Of a stretch of DNA of 64,000 bases, positions 20,092 to 29,005 are shown one piece after another; the stretch's first letter is position 1, and every line of letters starts with the position of its first letter. The notes beneath the pieces were generated by a model. That model had not been told where the DNA came from. It saw only the letters and a list, made by a program, of their open reading frames with translations, and did no database searches. A program made the position numbers and the translations under genes. This stretch comes from CALGFI01 sp963786805 (GTDB lineage Bacteria; Actinomycetota; UBA4738; HRBIN12), in assembly GCA_963786805.1 (NCBI GenBank), contig CAWBAK010000002.1:434001-498000 (forward strand), written 5' to 3'.

Positions 20092-21926
20092 CTACTCCTC
20101 CCTCCTCGGACGGAAGTGCGAGATGTCCAGGATCGAGCCCGTCCGCTCGGACTCGGGACGCCACACGGCCTCGACGGCCATGCCGATCGATACGTCGTCG
20201 GGTCCGACGTCCCCGAGCATGTGAAGCAGGCCGCCGTCCGAGCCGTCGATGGCGATGACCGCGGGGATCTCGGGCTCGTCGAGGGGCTGCATGTCCCACC
20301 GGACGTGACAGATCGAGAACGTCTGCACGATGCCCGTCTGCTGAACCTCGACCCACGCGTCCGTCCCGCGGAAACAGCGCTCGCAGAACATCCGCGGCGG
20401 CACCAGGATCCTCCGGCAGCTCCGGCACTCCCGCCCCAGGATCAGCCCCTCCTCCAGCCCATCCAGGAACCTTCCGATCGCCACCCCCGCATCCCACGAA
20501 TACCGAGCATCGAGATCGTGCTCCACCGCCCCCGTGGCACTCCGGAACTCCGCTTCGGAAAGCGGGTGCCCCGCGGTCGCCAACGGCGGGGTCTGGATGA
20601 CCGAGAGACCTGGACCCGCGGAAGCCTCGGCCGGCAGATCGGTGCCGAGAGCTTCGGCACCCGCCGAGGTGGCGTCGGTCGGCGAAGTGGTGCCGGGAGC
20701 GACGGGGCCCGCGGAGAGACCCTCACGAGGCGATAGCGAGCTGGAGGTCTCGGAGCGGGCCCCGTCGCGACCCATCACCACCACGGTGCCCACCTGCATC
20801 AGATCACCCCACGCCTGGGCGACCCCGCGCTCGGGCGTCCCCGGTACCTGGCGAGCACCGGCCTCGCCACGGAGCTGCCAGAAGAGCTCGGCGATCTTCA
20901 TCAGGCCGGCCGCGGCGATCGGGTTGCCGACGCCGAGCAGGCCGCCCGAGGGGCAGCTCGGCAGGTCGCCGTCTCGGTTCAACACCCCGTCGCGGGCGGC
21001 CTCGGGCGCCTTCCCGCGATCGAACAGGAGCAGGCCCTCGAGATGGTGCAGCTCCTTGTAGTCGAACGGGTCGTACGGCTCGGCCACGTGGATCTGCTTC
21101 CGCGGCTCGGTGATGCCCGCCATGTCGTAGGCCATGCGCGCCGCGTTCGCCACGTACTCGGGGAACACCAGGTCGCGGTTCGTCCAGTAGGCCGTGTCGA
21201 GGTTCCATCCCACGCCGTCGATCCACACCGGCCGGTCGGTGATGCGCTTGGCCGCTTCCTCGCTCGCGACGATGACGGCGACCGCACCGTCGCTGATCGG
21301 TGACACGTCCAGACGCTGGACCGGCCATGCAAGGGTCTCGGACGCGAGCACGTCCTCGATCGTGATGTCCCCCTGACCGAGCAATGCGGCGGGGTGATCG
21401 GCCGCGTTGCGCTTGTTCTTCACGGCGACGGCCGCGATGTCGCGCTTGTCCAACCCATACGCGTTCATGTAGCGGTTCATCTCGAGCGCGAAGATCCACA
21501 ACAGGTTCGGTCCGAGCGGCCGCTCCAGGATGTTGTCGAAGATCGTGAGGAACGCGCCCTGCGGGTGCGGCTGCGTCGAGGACATCTTCTCCTCGGCGAC
21601 CGCGAGGACGACGTCGGCCATCCCGCTCGCGACCGTGTACCAGGCCTGGATCGCCGTGAACACGCCGCTGCCGCCGCCCACGTAGGTCCGGATGAACGGC
21701 TTGCCGAACGCGCCGGCGCCGTCGGACAGGTACTCGCCCTTCATGTGGACGCCGTCGAAGGCGTCGGGGGCGCTGGTGAGGCAGACCGCGTCGACGTCTT
21801 TCAGTCCGAGCTCGCACGAGTCGAGCGCGCCCTCGACGCCTCCCACGACAGCTCCTTGCCGGTCTCCTGCGCGCGACGGACGAACTTCGTCATCCCCGCG
21901 CCGACCACGGCGACCCGGCGCGCCAT
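20092..21926 (-). CDS. Thiolase-like protein fused to a DUF35 domain, frameshifted near the N terminus
   Basis: Two domains are fused: a thiolase/SCP2-type domain (about residues 1-390) and, after a Ser/Pro/Ala-rich linker, a DUF35 zinc ribbon with RECRSCRRILVPP and FCERC. The frame is broken near 21830-21845. Reading from the ATG at 21926 gives MARRVAVVGAGMTKF and on to SWEAS, the usual family start, then one base is missing before ALDSCELGLKDVD in the next frame. Adding one base gives 611 residues. The thiolase Cys position reads YVGGGSGVF and the GHP His reads GVGNPIAAAG, so classic thiolysis is unlikely. A lipid-transfer or retro-aldolase role like Ltp2 is an inference. Confidence 0.85.
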
Positions 21927-21948
21927 CAGCCCGGCCCTTCGGTCGCGT

Positions 21949-23118
21949 TCATCCGCCCGCTCCGGCGTCGTTCGCGAGCACCGCGACGGCCGCGGAGGTG
22001 CTCGGCATCGCGCGAGCGGACTGCGCGACGGCGACGAAGGCCTCCTCCACCTGGCGTTCGCCGGCCTCGCCCCGCAGCTGCTCCACGCACTCGAGCACCC
22101 GGACGAGACCGTTCGCCTCGAACAGGTTCCCCTGCCCGAGGGAGCCTCCGGAGGCGTTCACGGGGAGGTCGCCGTCCACATCGAGCTCGCCGTCCTCGAG
22201 CATGGCCGCCACGTCCGACGCCTCGCCGAGACCGAGCGCCTCGAGGTGCTGCAGCTCGCGGAACGCGAACGTGTCGTCGACCTCCGCGAGGTCCACCTCC
22301 TCGCCGGGGTCCTGGATCCCGGCTCGCCGGTAGGCCGCCTCGGCGGCTCTCGTCGTCGAGTCCGCCTCGCCCCACATCCGGCTCTCGAGGGTCGGGCTGC
22401 CGGAGGACCACCCGGCGCCGAGCAGCCAGACCGGCGCCTCGGTGAGCGAGCGCGCGCGATCCTCGGCGGCGAGCACGAGGACGATGCACCCGTCCGCCCG
22501 TTCCGCCAGCTCGAGCTCTCGAAGCGGCCACGACACGGGCGAGGAGTCGTCCACGTCCTCGGTGACGAGCCGGGCCGGGTACGCGGCCCGCGGGTTGTCG
22601 AGCGCGTTCGTGCGGTTCTTCGCGGCCACCATCGCGCAGTGTTCCTCCGACAGGCCGCTCCGCTCGAGGAACGCGTTCATCTCGAGCCCGGCCACCGTGA
22701 GCGTCGAGATGCCGAGTGGGCGATTCAGGACGGGATCCAGGGCGAACGCCTCGATCGCTCCCAGCGACCGCACGTCCGACACCTTGCTGTGCGCCTCGAC
22801 GGCGACGACCGACGCGATCCCCGAACGGATCAGCATCATCCCCGTGACCAGCCCGAACAGCCCGTCGGCGGCGACCGTCTGCACCGGCCGCTGCATCGCA
22901 CCGAGCTGGTCGGGGACGTACTCGTCGAAGATCGACGTCCCCTCGATCAGGTCTTCCGAGCAGCACACGAACGAGTCGACCTCGGACCTGGGGTCGATCC
23001 CGGCGTCGAAGTAGGCGCGTTGCGCCGCTTCGTACATCAGCTCCTTGTAGGAGACGCCCGCCGAGATCGGGACGAATCCCGCATGTCCGATGCCCACCAC
23101 CGCGACCCGTGGTTCCAC
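21949..23118 (-). CDS. Thiolase-like (SCP2/lipid-transfer type) protein
   Basis: A 389-residue thiolase-fold protein opening with PRVAVVGIGHAGFVP and ending with a GGSLGQGN loop. As in its downstream neighbour, the nucleophilic Cys is missing (TVAADGLFGL) and the GHP histidine is replaced (GQGNLF), so it is probably not a functional 3-ketoacyl-CoA thiolase. It and the next gene are paralogues (both have LRGEAG(E/A)RQV near the end). The GTG start at 23118 heads a three-gene run: thiolase-like, thiolase-DUF35 and DUF35. The likely role is a heteromeric acyl-CoA retro-aldolase or transfer complex in lipid or steroid breakdown, by family analogy only. Confidence 0.83.
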   Translation of the reverse strand: MEPRVAVVGIGHAGFVPISAGVSYKELMYEAAQRAYFDAGIDPRSEVDSFVCCSEDLIEGTSIFDEYVPDQLGAMQRPVQTVAADGLFGLVTGMMLIRSGIASVVAVEAHSKVSDVRSLGAIEAFALDPVLNRPLGISTLTVAGLEMNAFLERSGLSEEHCAMVAAKNRTNALDNPRAAYPARLVTEDVDDSSPVSWPLRELELAERADGCIVLVLAAEDRARSLTEAPVWLLGAGWSSGSPTLESRMWGEADSTTRAAEAAYRRAGIQDPGEEVDLAEVDDTFAFRELQHLEALGLGEASDVAAMLEDGELDVDGDLPVNASGGSLGQGNLFEANGLVRVLECVEQLRGEAGERQVEEAFVAVAQSARAMPSTSAAVAVLANDAGAGG

Positions 23119-23164
23119 GCCCGCGATTCTCCCATCGGCGGCCGTCCCGGAGCCAACCGAACGA

Positions 23165-24325
23165 TCACGCGCTCCTCGGGGCGAGCGGTGACGTCGCTCG
23201 TACCGCGAACCGGGCGGCGAGAGGACCGGCGATGGCGAGGACGAGGACGTAGGCCGCGGCGAACGGTCCGAGCTCGGGTTCGGCGCCTGCGGCGACCGCG
23301 AGCCCCGCGATCACGATCGAGAACTCGCCGCGCGCGATGAGCGCGACGCCTGCACGGATCCGGCCTCGCCGCCCGATCCCGGCCCGGCGGGCACCGAACC
23401 ACCCCGTCGCGAACTTCGTCCCCGCGCCGACCACCGCGAGCGCGAGGGCGGGAACGATGACGCGCGGGATCGTCCCGGGGTCCACCGTGAAGCCGAAGAA
23501 GACGAAGAACACGGCAGCGAACACCGCGCGGAGCGGAACGAGCAGCGACCGGGCTCGGTCGGCGGCGGGACCCGAGACGGCGATGCCGGCCAGGAACGCG
23601 CCGACCGCGGCCGAGATGTTGAGCGCCTCCGTCCCACCTGCCGTGAGCAGCACCAGGCTGAGGATCCCGAGCAGGAGCGCTTCATCGGAGTGGCTGAACA
23701 CGGCACGGCTCAGCGCCGGTCCGTACCGTGCCGCCCCGAAGAGCACGGCAAGGACGACGAGGAACGAGAGACCGACCGACAAAAGGACCCGCACGGGGCC
23801 ACCCCCGACGAGCAGCACCGTCATGAACGGCAGGAACGCGGCCATGACGAGGTCCTCGAGCACCAGGATCGCGAGGACGAGTGGCGTCTCTCGGTTGCCC
23901 ATCCACTGCAGGTCGTCGAGCGTCCGCGCGATCACGCCGGAGGAGGAGATGTAGGTCACCCCTCCGAGGACCATGGCCGGGACGAGGCCCCAACCGAGCA
24001 GCAGCCCGGCGACGAGCCCCGGGGTGAAGTTCAGCACGAGATCCCACATCCCGACCGTGGCGTTGGACCGGAGCGAGTCGACGAGCTCTCGAGCCGAGTA
24101 CTCGAGCCCGAGCGAGAAGAGCAGCAGGATCAGGCCGATCTCGGCGCCGGCCTCGATGAACTCGTCCACCGTGACGAGCGGGATCACCCCGCCCTCGCCG
24201 AACGCCAGACCCGCGAGCAGATAGAGCGGGATCGGCGAGAAGCCGAACCGCGTCGCCACGCGCGCGAGAACCGCGAGAACCAAGACGACCCCGCCGAGCT
24301 CGACGAGGAACAGCGGGTCGCGCAC
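23165..24325 (-). CDS. CPA2-family cation:proton antiporter (KhtU/KefB-like)
   Basis: This is a 386-residue membrane antiporter with about 12 hydrophobic helices. It shows LLLFSLGLEYS near residue 75, the CPA2 motif VAAAFLP-type helix VLEDLVMAAFLPFM, and a late IARGEFSIVIAG helix that matches the KefB/KhtU GRGEFS-type motif. It should exchange K+ or Na+ for H+. It starts at a GTG (24325) only 4 bp after the stop of the gene upstream, which encodes a KhtT-like gating subunit. It therefore forms a two-gene antiporter unit. No NAD-binding KTN domain is attached, unlike KefB/KefC. Confidence 0.88.
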   Translation of the reverse strand: MRDPLFLVELGGVVLVLAVLARVATRFGFSPIPLYLLAGLAFGEGGVIPLVTVDEFIEAGAEIGLILLLFSLGLEYSARELVDSLRSNATVGMWDLVLNFTPGLVAGLLLGWGLVPAMVLGGVTYISSSGVIARTLDDLQWMGNRETPLVLAILVLEDLVMAAFLPFMTVLLVGGGPVRVLLSVGLSFLVVLAVLFGAARYGPALSRAVFSHSDEALLLGILSLVLLTAGGTEALNISAAVGAFLAGIAVSGPAADRARSLLVPLRAVFAAVFFVFFGFTVDPGTIPRVIVPALALAVVGAGTKFATGWFGARRAGIGRRGRIRAGVALIARGEFSIVIAGLAVAAGAEPELGPFAAAYVLVLAIAGPLAARFAVRATSPLAPRSA

Positions 24326-24329
24326 GGCC

Positions 24330-24815
24330 TCAGCTCGAGCGCAGCAAGATCGCCAGCTCCTCGATGCCCCGTGGGGTACCGACGACCACGAGGATGTCGC
24401 CGGCCTCCACGCCGAATTCGGGACCGGGCGCGGGGAAGGGGGCGCTCTCCCGCAGCACCGCGACGATCGAGACGCCGGTCTTCGTCCGGGCACCCGTATC
24501 GCCGATCGTCTTCCCCGCGTACGGCGAGGTCACGGCGAGCGGCAGCCGATCGATCGCGAGCCCTTCCACGTCCTGCTCGAGCTCGGCCAGATCCTTCGCC
24601 ACCTGCGACGAGCCCAGGAGCTCCGCGAGCGTCCGGCTGTCCTCAGGGGTCAGACGGAGCAGGTCGTGGCTCGTGTCGGGATCGTCCTTCTCGTACAGGA
24701 CCAGCTCGCGCTCGCCGGTTCGATGGTGGATCACGCCGACCCGCGAACCGTCTTCGGTGACGAACTCGTACCGAACGCCGATGCCGGGCAGGCGGACCTC
24801 GTTCACCACGGGCAT
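24330..24815 (-). CDS. Antiporter regulatory subunit with RCK_C domain (KhtT-like)
   Basis: A 161-residue soluble protein. The N-terminal half (EVRLPGIGVRYEFVTEDGSR) matches the KhtT family start and the C-terminal 75 residues are an RCK_C (TrkA-C) domain with VSIVAVLRE and GDILVVVGTP. In Bacillus subtilis KhtT gates the KhtU antiporter in response to pH or c-di-AMP. The next gene, 4 bp downstream, encodes a matching antiporter, so a KhtTU-like complex is well supported. The ATG at 24815 was chosen because it starts the conserved N terminus; an in-frame upstream ATG would add six residues. Confidence 0.85.
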   Translation of the reverse strand: MPVVNEVRLPGIGVRYEFVTEDGSRVGVIHHRTGERELVLYEKDDPDTSHDLLRLTPEDSRTLAELLGSSQVAKDLAELEQDVEGLAIDRLPLAVTSPYAGKTIGDTGARTKTGVSIVAVLRESAPFPAPGPEFGVEAGDILVVVGTPRGIEELAILLRSS

Positions 24816-24853
24816 GGGCCCATCGTGGCACATCGTGCGGCGGCGGCGCGACG

Positions 24854-25513
24854 CTACTCGCCGAGGATGCGTTTCTTCTGGTTCTGGAACTCGGACTCGG
24901 TGAGGACGCCCTTGTTGCGGAGCTCGGCGAGGCGCTCGAGCTCGGTCGTGACGGAGGGAGAGGCCGGTGACGCCGACGGCGCCGGCGGCGCCGGCGCGGA
25001 GGACCGGCCCTGGTACATCCGCTCCTTGTTCCGCTCGCCCTGCTCGTAGATCGTGCGCTGGACGTGCTCGGGGTTGCGGACGTTCGCGAAGACGTTGCGC
25101 CCGAACTCGCTCGCCGACTGGATCACGAGGTCGCCGGCACCGACCATCCGCTCGAAGAGCGACTGCTGGAACCGGATGTCGTTGATCGCCTCGAGCGGGA
25201 TCTCCATCGTGTGCTTCGCCAGGAACCCCTCGCGGTGGATGATGCGGTCGCTCGTCACCGCGAAGTTCGACGTCACCCACGCGATGAACGCCCGCAGCGG
25301 GTACCAGATCAGGATCAGCAGGCCGATCGCGAGCGAGCCCCAGATGACGGCGCTTCGACCCGAACCATCGTCGGGCGCGTAGAGGAACGCGAGGATCCAC
25401 CCCACGATCACCAGGAACGTCACGGCGATCGGGCCGACGAGCGCCACCCAGTGCGGACGGAGGTCCAGGACGAGCTCCTCGCCGTCGATCAGCAGCCTGC
25501 GGGGGAACGCCAT
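24854..25513 (-). CDS. PH-domain membrane protein with C-terminal SHOCT motif
   Basis: A 219-residue protein with two N-terminal membrane helices (about 28-46 and 57-76). A bacterial PH domain (bPH2/YdbS-type: SDRIIHREGFLAKHTMEIPLEAINDI) follows. A Pro/Ala linker leads to a SHOCT helix pair (LERLAELRNKGVLTESEFQN). SHOCT motifs are thought to mediate oligomerisation. The function is unknown beyond a membrane-surface role. It lies between the antiporter pair and birA, on the same strand, with short spacers (9 bp to birA), so it is probably co-transcribed with birA. Confidence 0.85.
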   Translation of the reverse strand: MAFPRRLLIDGEELVLDLRPHWVALVGPIAVTFLVIVGWILAFLYAPDDGSGRSAVIWGSLAIGLLILIWYPLRAFIAWVTSNFAVTSDRIIHREGFLAKHTMEIPLEAINDIRFQQSLFERMVGAGDLVIQSASEFGRNVFANVRNPEHVQRTIYEQGERNKERMYQGRSSAPAPPAPSASPASPSVTTELERLAELRNKGVLTESEFQNQKKRILGE

Positions 25514-25522
25514 GGGCGGAGC

Positions 25523-26275
25523 TTACTCCAGGTGCTCGACCTCTCCGAACCGGACGGTCTCGGTCCCGTCGCCGACGCGGACCATCAGCGCCCCCGTCTC
25601 GTCGACGTCGACCGCCTCTCCCTCCACGACGGCCCCTCGCCCGGTCCTCGCGCGGACCTGAGTGCCGAGCGTCGCGCAACGCGTTCGGTACGCGGCGACG
25701 ACGGTCCGGGCGAACGCGGGATGCTCGGGCTGGTAGCGCCCGGCGAACGCGCGGAGGAAGGCGCCGAGGAGGTCCGCGTCCTCCGCCTGCACCGCGCCGG
25801 CATCCGGCAGGTCGGCGGGCGGCGCGCCGAGGTTCACGCCGACGCCGAGCGCGACGAACTCGAACCGGTCACCCGCAAGGCGCGACTCCGCCAGGATGCC
25901 GCCCGCCTTGCGGCCGGCGACGAGAACGTCGTTCGGCCACTTGCAGGTGGCACGCTGGTCCGTTACCTCGTCGCACGCCTCCGCCACAGCCGTTCCGGCG
26001 AGGAGCGATAGCAGGCCTCCGAACTCGGGCGGCAACGACGGCCTGAGCACGAGCGAGAACAGCAGTGCCCCGCCCGGTTCGTCCTTCCACGTTCGGCCCA
26101 GGCGTCCCCGTCCCTCGGTCTGGTGCCCGGCCGCGACCAGGGTCCACTCCGGCGCACCGTCCTCGGCGAGACGTACCGCGGTCTCCTGGGTGGAGCGGGT
26201 AACCTCCTCGAAGCGGACGGGGGCCGACAGGCCCGCGCCTTCGAGCGCGCGAGACAACGCGTGTTCTGATAGCAC
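25523..26275 (-). CDS. birA: Biotin-[acetyl-CoA carboxylase] ligase
   Basis: A 250-residue biotin protein ligase that makes biotinyl-AMP and attaches biotin to a lysine on carboxyl-carrier proteins. Seen: HQTEGRGRLGRTW (the GRGRxGR ATP/biotin loop), CKWPNDVLV (KWPND motif) and GILAES. There is no N-terminal helix-turn-helix, so it cannot self-repress like E. coli BirA (group I type). It is transcribed away from a gene for a biotin-dependent carboxylase that starts 53 bp off, a direct functional pairing of enzyme and substrate. Start is a GTG at 26275. Confidence 0.93.
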   Translation of the reverse strand: MLSEHALSRALEGAGLSAPVRFEEVTRSTQETAVRLAEDGAPEWTLVAAGHQTEGRGRLGRTWKDEPGGALLFSLVLRPSLPPEFGGLLSLLAGTAVAEACDEVTDQRATCKWPNDVLVAGRKAGGILAESRLAGDRFEFVALGVGVNLGAPPADLPDAGAVQAEDADLLGAFLRAFAGRYQPEHPAFARTVVAAYRTRCATLGTQVRARTGRGAVVEGEAVDVDETGALMVRVGDGTETVRFGEVEHLE

Positions 26276-26283
26276 CGGACGTT

Positions 26284-26303
26284 TGACTCCCCTTCTGGGG
26301 TCA
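26284..26303. promoter_or_regulatory. Imperfect inverted repeat between birA and the biotin carboxylase gene
   Basis: TGACTCCCC-TTCT-GGGGTCA forms a 7-bp paired inverted repeat with a 2-base bulge in the left arm. It sits in the 53-bp space between the two divergent starts, so a single regulator could control both. A stem-loop role is also possible. Confidence 0.35.
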
Positions 26304-26328
26304 CCGATTATCGGCTGCCGGAGCGAGC

Positions 26329-28062
26329 GTGGCGAAACCCCGGATCCTGATCGCGAACCGCGGCGAGATCGCCGTCCGCATCATCCGCACGATCAAAGAG
26401 CTCGGCCACACGTCGATCGCCGTCTACAGCGACGCCGACCGCGATGCGCTGCACGTCGAGATGGCCGACCAGGCCTACCGGATCGGCCCGGCGCTCGCGG
26501 CCGAGTCCTACCTCTCGATCGGCTCCATCATGGAGGCGGCGAGCAAGGCCAAGGCCACTGCCGTCCACCCCGGGTACGGGTTCCTGTCCGAACGCTCGCA
26601 GTTCGCGCGGGCGGTCGCGCAGGCGGGGTTGACCTTCATCGGTCCACCGCCCGAGGCGATCGAGATGATGGGCGACAAGGCCGCGGCTCGTCAGGCCGCC
26701 GATCGCGTGGGTGTCCCCATCGTGCCGGGAACGACGGATCCGGTGACGCTCGCGGACGCCACGGCCGAGGCCGAGCGGATCGGGCTTCCGATCATCGTGA
26801 AGGCGGCGTTCGGCGGCGGCGGCCGCGGGATGCACCTCGTCCGCAAGCCCGAGGAGCTCGAGAACGCCCTCGCCCGCGCCGCGCGAGAGGCGCAGGCGTA
26901 CTTCGGCAGGCCGGAGGTCTTCCTCGAGCGCTACATCGACCGCGCCCACCACGTCGAGGCGCAGATCATGGCGGATGCGCACGGCAACGTGTTCTTCCTC
27001 GGCGAACGCGACTGCTCGGTGCAGCGCCGGCACCAGAAGCTGGTCGAGGAGACGCCCTCACCGGTCGTCGACGCGGAGCTCCGGCAGCGGATCGGCGAGG
27101 TGTCGATGGCGCTGGCGAAGGAGGCCGGCTACGTGAACGCCGGAACCGTCGAGGGCCTCGTCGACGAGGACGGCGCCTTCTACTTCCTCGAGATGAACAC
27201 GCGCCTTCAGGTCGAGCACACCGTGACGGAGATGGTGACCGGCCTGGACCTCGTCGAGCTCCAGATCCGCGCGGCGTTCGGCGAGAAGCTCGACCTGTCG
27301 AAGGTGCAGCCGCGAGGCCACGCGATCCAGTGCCGGATCAACGCCGAGGACCCGGCACGGAACTTCCTCCCGGGTCCAGGCCGCGTGACCGGCTACCGCG
27401 AGCCCGCCGGGCCGTTCGTCCGGGTGGATTCGTTCGTGCAGGCGGGCCGGGAGATCCCCTCGGACTACGACTCCATGTTCGCGAAGCTCATCGTCTCGGC
27501 GGAGACCCGTCCCCGCGCGATCAAGCGCATGCTCCGTGCGCTCGAGGAGTTCCGGGTGGAGGGCGTGCCGACGACGATCCCGCTCCACCGATGGATCTTG
27601 CAGACGCGCGCCTTCATCAAGTCGTCGCACACCACCACGTGGCTCGAGAAGGCGTTGCGCGATGCCGAGCTCGAGGTCCCGACGGACGGCGCAGGGCCAC
27701 GATCCGGGGCGGACGCGAAACAACCCGTGCCCGCCGAGCTCCTCGTCGAGGTCGACGGCCGCCGCGTCCCGGTGCGGATCTTCGACCATCGTCACGACTC
27801 TGCGCCGCGCCCCCCGAGCCGGCAGAGCGCCCGTCACGACCAGGCCGTTCACAGCGTGGTGAAGGCGCAGATGCAGGGGACGATCCTGCGCATCCTGGTG
27901 GAGGCGGGCCAGGAGATCCAGGCCGGCGACGTCGTCTGCATCCTCGAGGCGATGAAGATGGAGAACGCCATCCCCGCCCCGCGCGAGGGAACCGTCTCCG
28001 AGCTTCCGATCAGCGAGGGTCAGGTCGTTCAGGTCGGCGACACGATCGCCGTCATCGACTGA
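26329..28062 (+). CDS. Acyl-CoA carboxylase alpha subunit (biotin carboxylase plus biotin carrier domain)
   Basis: This is a 577-residue subunit that carboxylates biotin with bicarbonate and ATP and hands it to a carboxyltransferase. Seen: ILIANRGEIAVRI, ATP-grasp loop KAAFGGGGRGM near 163, and EMNTRLQVEH near 288. The C-terminal biotinyl domain carries EAMKMEN, with the biotinylated Lys at 543. It fits the actinobacterial AccA/PccA type that serves acetyl- or propionyl-CoA carboxylases. No beta subunit is in the window, but an acyl-CoA mutase gene lies 1 kb downstream, which favours propionyl-CoA as one substrate. Start is the GTG at 26329. Confidence 0.93.
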   Translation: MAKPRILIANRGEIAVRIIRTIKELGHTSIAVYSDADRDALHVEMADQAYRIGPALAAESYLSIGSIMEAASKAKATAVHPGYGFLSERSQFARAVAQAGLTFIGPPPEAIEMMGDKAAARQAADRVGVPIVPGTTDPVTLADATAEAERIGLPIIVKAAFGGGGRGMHLVRKPEELENALARAAREAQAYFGRPEVFLERYIDRAHHVEAQIMADAHGNVFFLGERDCSVQRRHQKLVEETPSPVVDAELRQRIGEVSMALAKEAGYVNAGTVEGLVDEDGAFYFLEMNTRLQVEHTVTEMVTGLDLVELQIRAAFGEKLDLSKVQPRGHAIQCRINAEDPARNFLPGPGRVTGYREPAGPFVRVDSFVQAGREIPSDYDSMFAKLIVSAETRPRAIKRMLRALEEFRVEGVPTTIPLHRWILQTRAFIKSSHTTTWLEKALRDAELEVPTDGAGPRSGADAKQPVPAELLVEVDGRRVPVRIFDHRHDSAPRPPSRQSARHDQAVHSVVKAQMQGTILRILVEAGQEIQAGDVVCILEAMKMENAIPAPREGTVSELPISEGQVVQVGDTIAVID

Positions 28063-28077
28063 GCTCGGCGGTTCGCG

Positions 28078-28767
28078 CTACCCCACCGGACGGCCCCAGC
28101 CGTCGCGGCCCGTGATGCGGAAGCCGCTGTCGTGGATCTTGTACTGACGGTTGATCGAGATCAGCAATGCGGTCATCGACTCGGCGATCCGCGCCTGCGA
28201 CAACAGGCCGCAATCGACCCAGCGCATGCCCGGGATGTCCTCGATCAGCCCGCCGACGACCGCCTTCGCCTCGGCGTCGTCGCCGCAGACCAGGACGTCG
28301 CTGTCCATCGGCACGTCGATCGCCCGCAGGGCATCGGCCGAGATCGTGTGGAACCCCGCGGTCATCCGGACGCCGGTCTCGAGGATCGCCGCCGCTTGTT
28401 CGGCCGCCGAGCCGTGCCAGGGCCGGACCACGTGCCAGGCCTTGCCGCCGACGGCCGTCGCGAGCGGGCTCGTCGTGTCGCAGACGATCGTCCCCGGAGC
28501 CAGGTGCTCCTTGATCGCGCGGTACGTGCCCGCCTGGCCCTCGTAGGGCACCGTCACGAACACGATCTCGCCGCGGCCGGCGGCGGCTTCGTTCGTGGTG
28601 CCGGCGACGTCGGCGGTCCCACCGAGGATCTCCCGTGCGCTCTCGGCGGAGGTCGCGCCCTTCTCTTCCGAGCGGGAGCCGATCACGACCTGGTGACCCG
28701 CCTTGCCGAGACGAAGCGCGAGGCCGAAGCCCTCCTCGCCGGTCCCGCCGATGATGGCCACCTGCAT
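28078..28767 (-). CDS. NADPH-dependent F420 reductase
   Basis: A 229-residue oxidoreductase that transfers hydride between NADPH and coenzyme F420. The N terminus MQVAIIGGTGEEGFGLALRL is the Fno/NpdG-type Rossmann loop, and SRSEEK follows the second strand, where the Ser/Arg bind the 2'-phosphate of NADPH. Length and the FHTISADAL segment match the family. Its presence supports an actinobacterial host that makes F420. It converges with the carboxylase gene (15 bp) and has no clear operon partner. Confidence 0.88.
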   Translation of the reverse strand: MQVAIIGGTGEEGFGLALRLGKAGHQVVIGSRSEEKGATSAESAREILGGTADVAGTTNEAAAGRGEIVFVTVPYEGQAGTYRAIKEHLAPGTIVCDTTSPLATAVGGKAWHVVRPWHGSAAEQAAAILETGVRMTAGFHTISADALRAIDVPMDSDVLVCGDDAEAKAVVGGLIEDIPGMRWVDCGLLSQARIAESMTALLISINRQYKIHDSGFRITGRDGWGRPVG

Positions 28768-28831
28768 CGCGCGGGAAGCCTAGCCGCAACGCGGCGTGCG
28801 TGCCGCCCGATCGAGTGGCACCCTTGCGCGC

Positions 28832-28996
28832 GTGAGCGACGCCGTCACGTATGCCATCGAGATCGGCGTCGGGCTCGGCTGCGTCGCGAGCGCCGTCGGG
28901 CTTCGCCGGCAGCGTCGCCTCAGGTGGCTCGCGATCCTGCTCGCGGTCGCCGGCCTCGTGGCGATCGCGCACGGCATCCTCGAGCTCGTCCGGTAG
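28832..28996 (+). CDS. Small two-helix membrane protein
   Basis: A 54-residue protein predicted to have two membrane helices (about 6-22 and 32-50) joined by a basic loop (RRQRRLR). GTG at 28832 is the only good start close to the hydrophobic region. I do not recognise a family; short genes of this kind are easily missed or falsely predicted. It lies in a 230-bp space between the F420 reductase and mutase genes. Confidence 0.4.
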   Translation: MSDAVTYAIEIGVGLGCVASAVGLRRQRRLRWLAILLAVAGLVAIAHGILELVR

Positions 28997-29005
28997 GCAG
29001 GCCGC

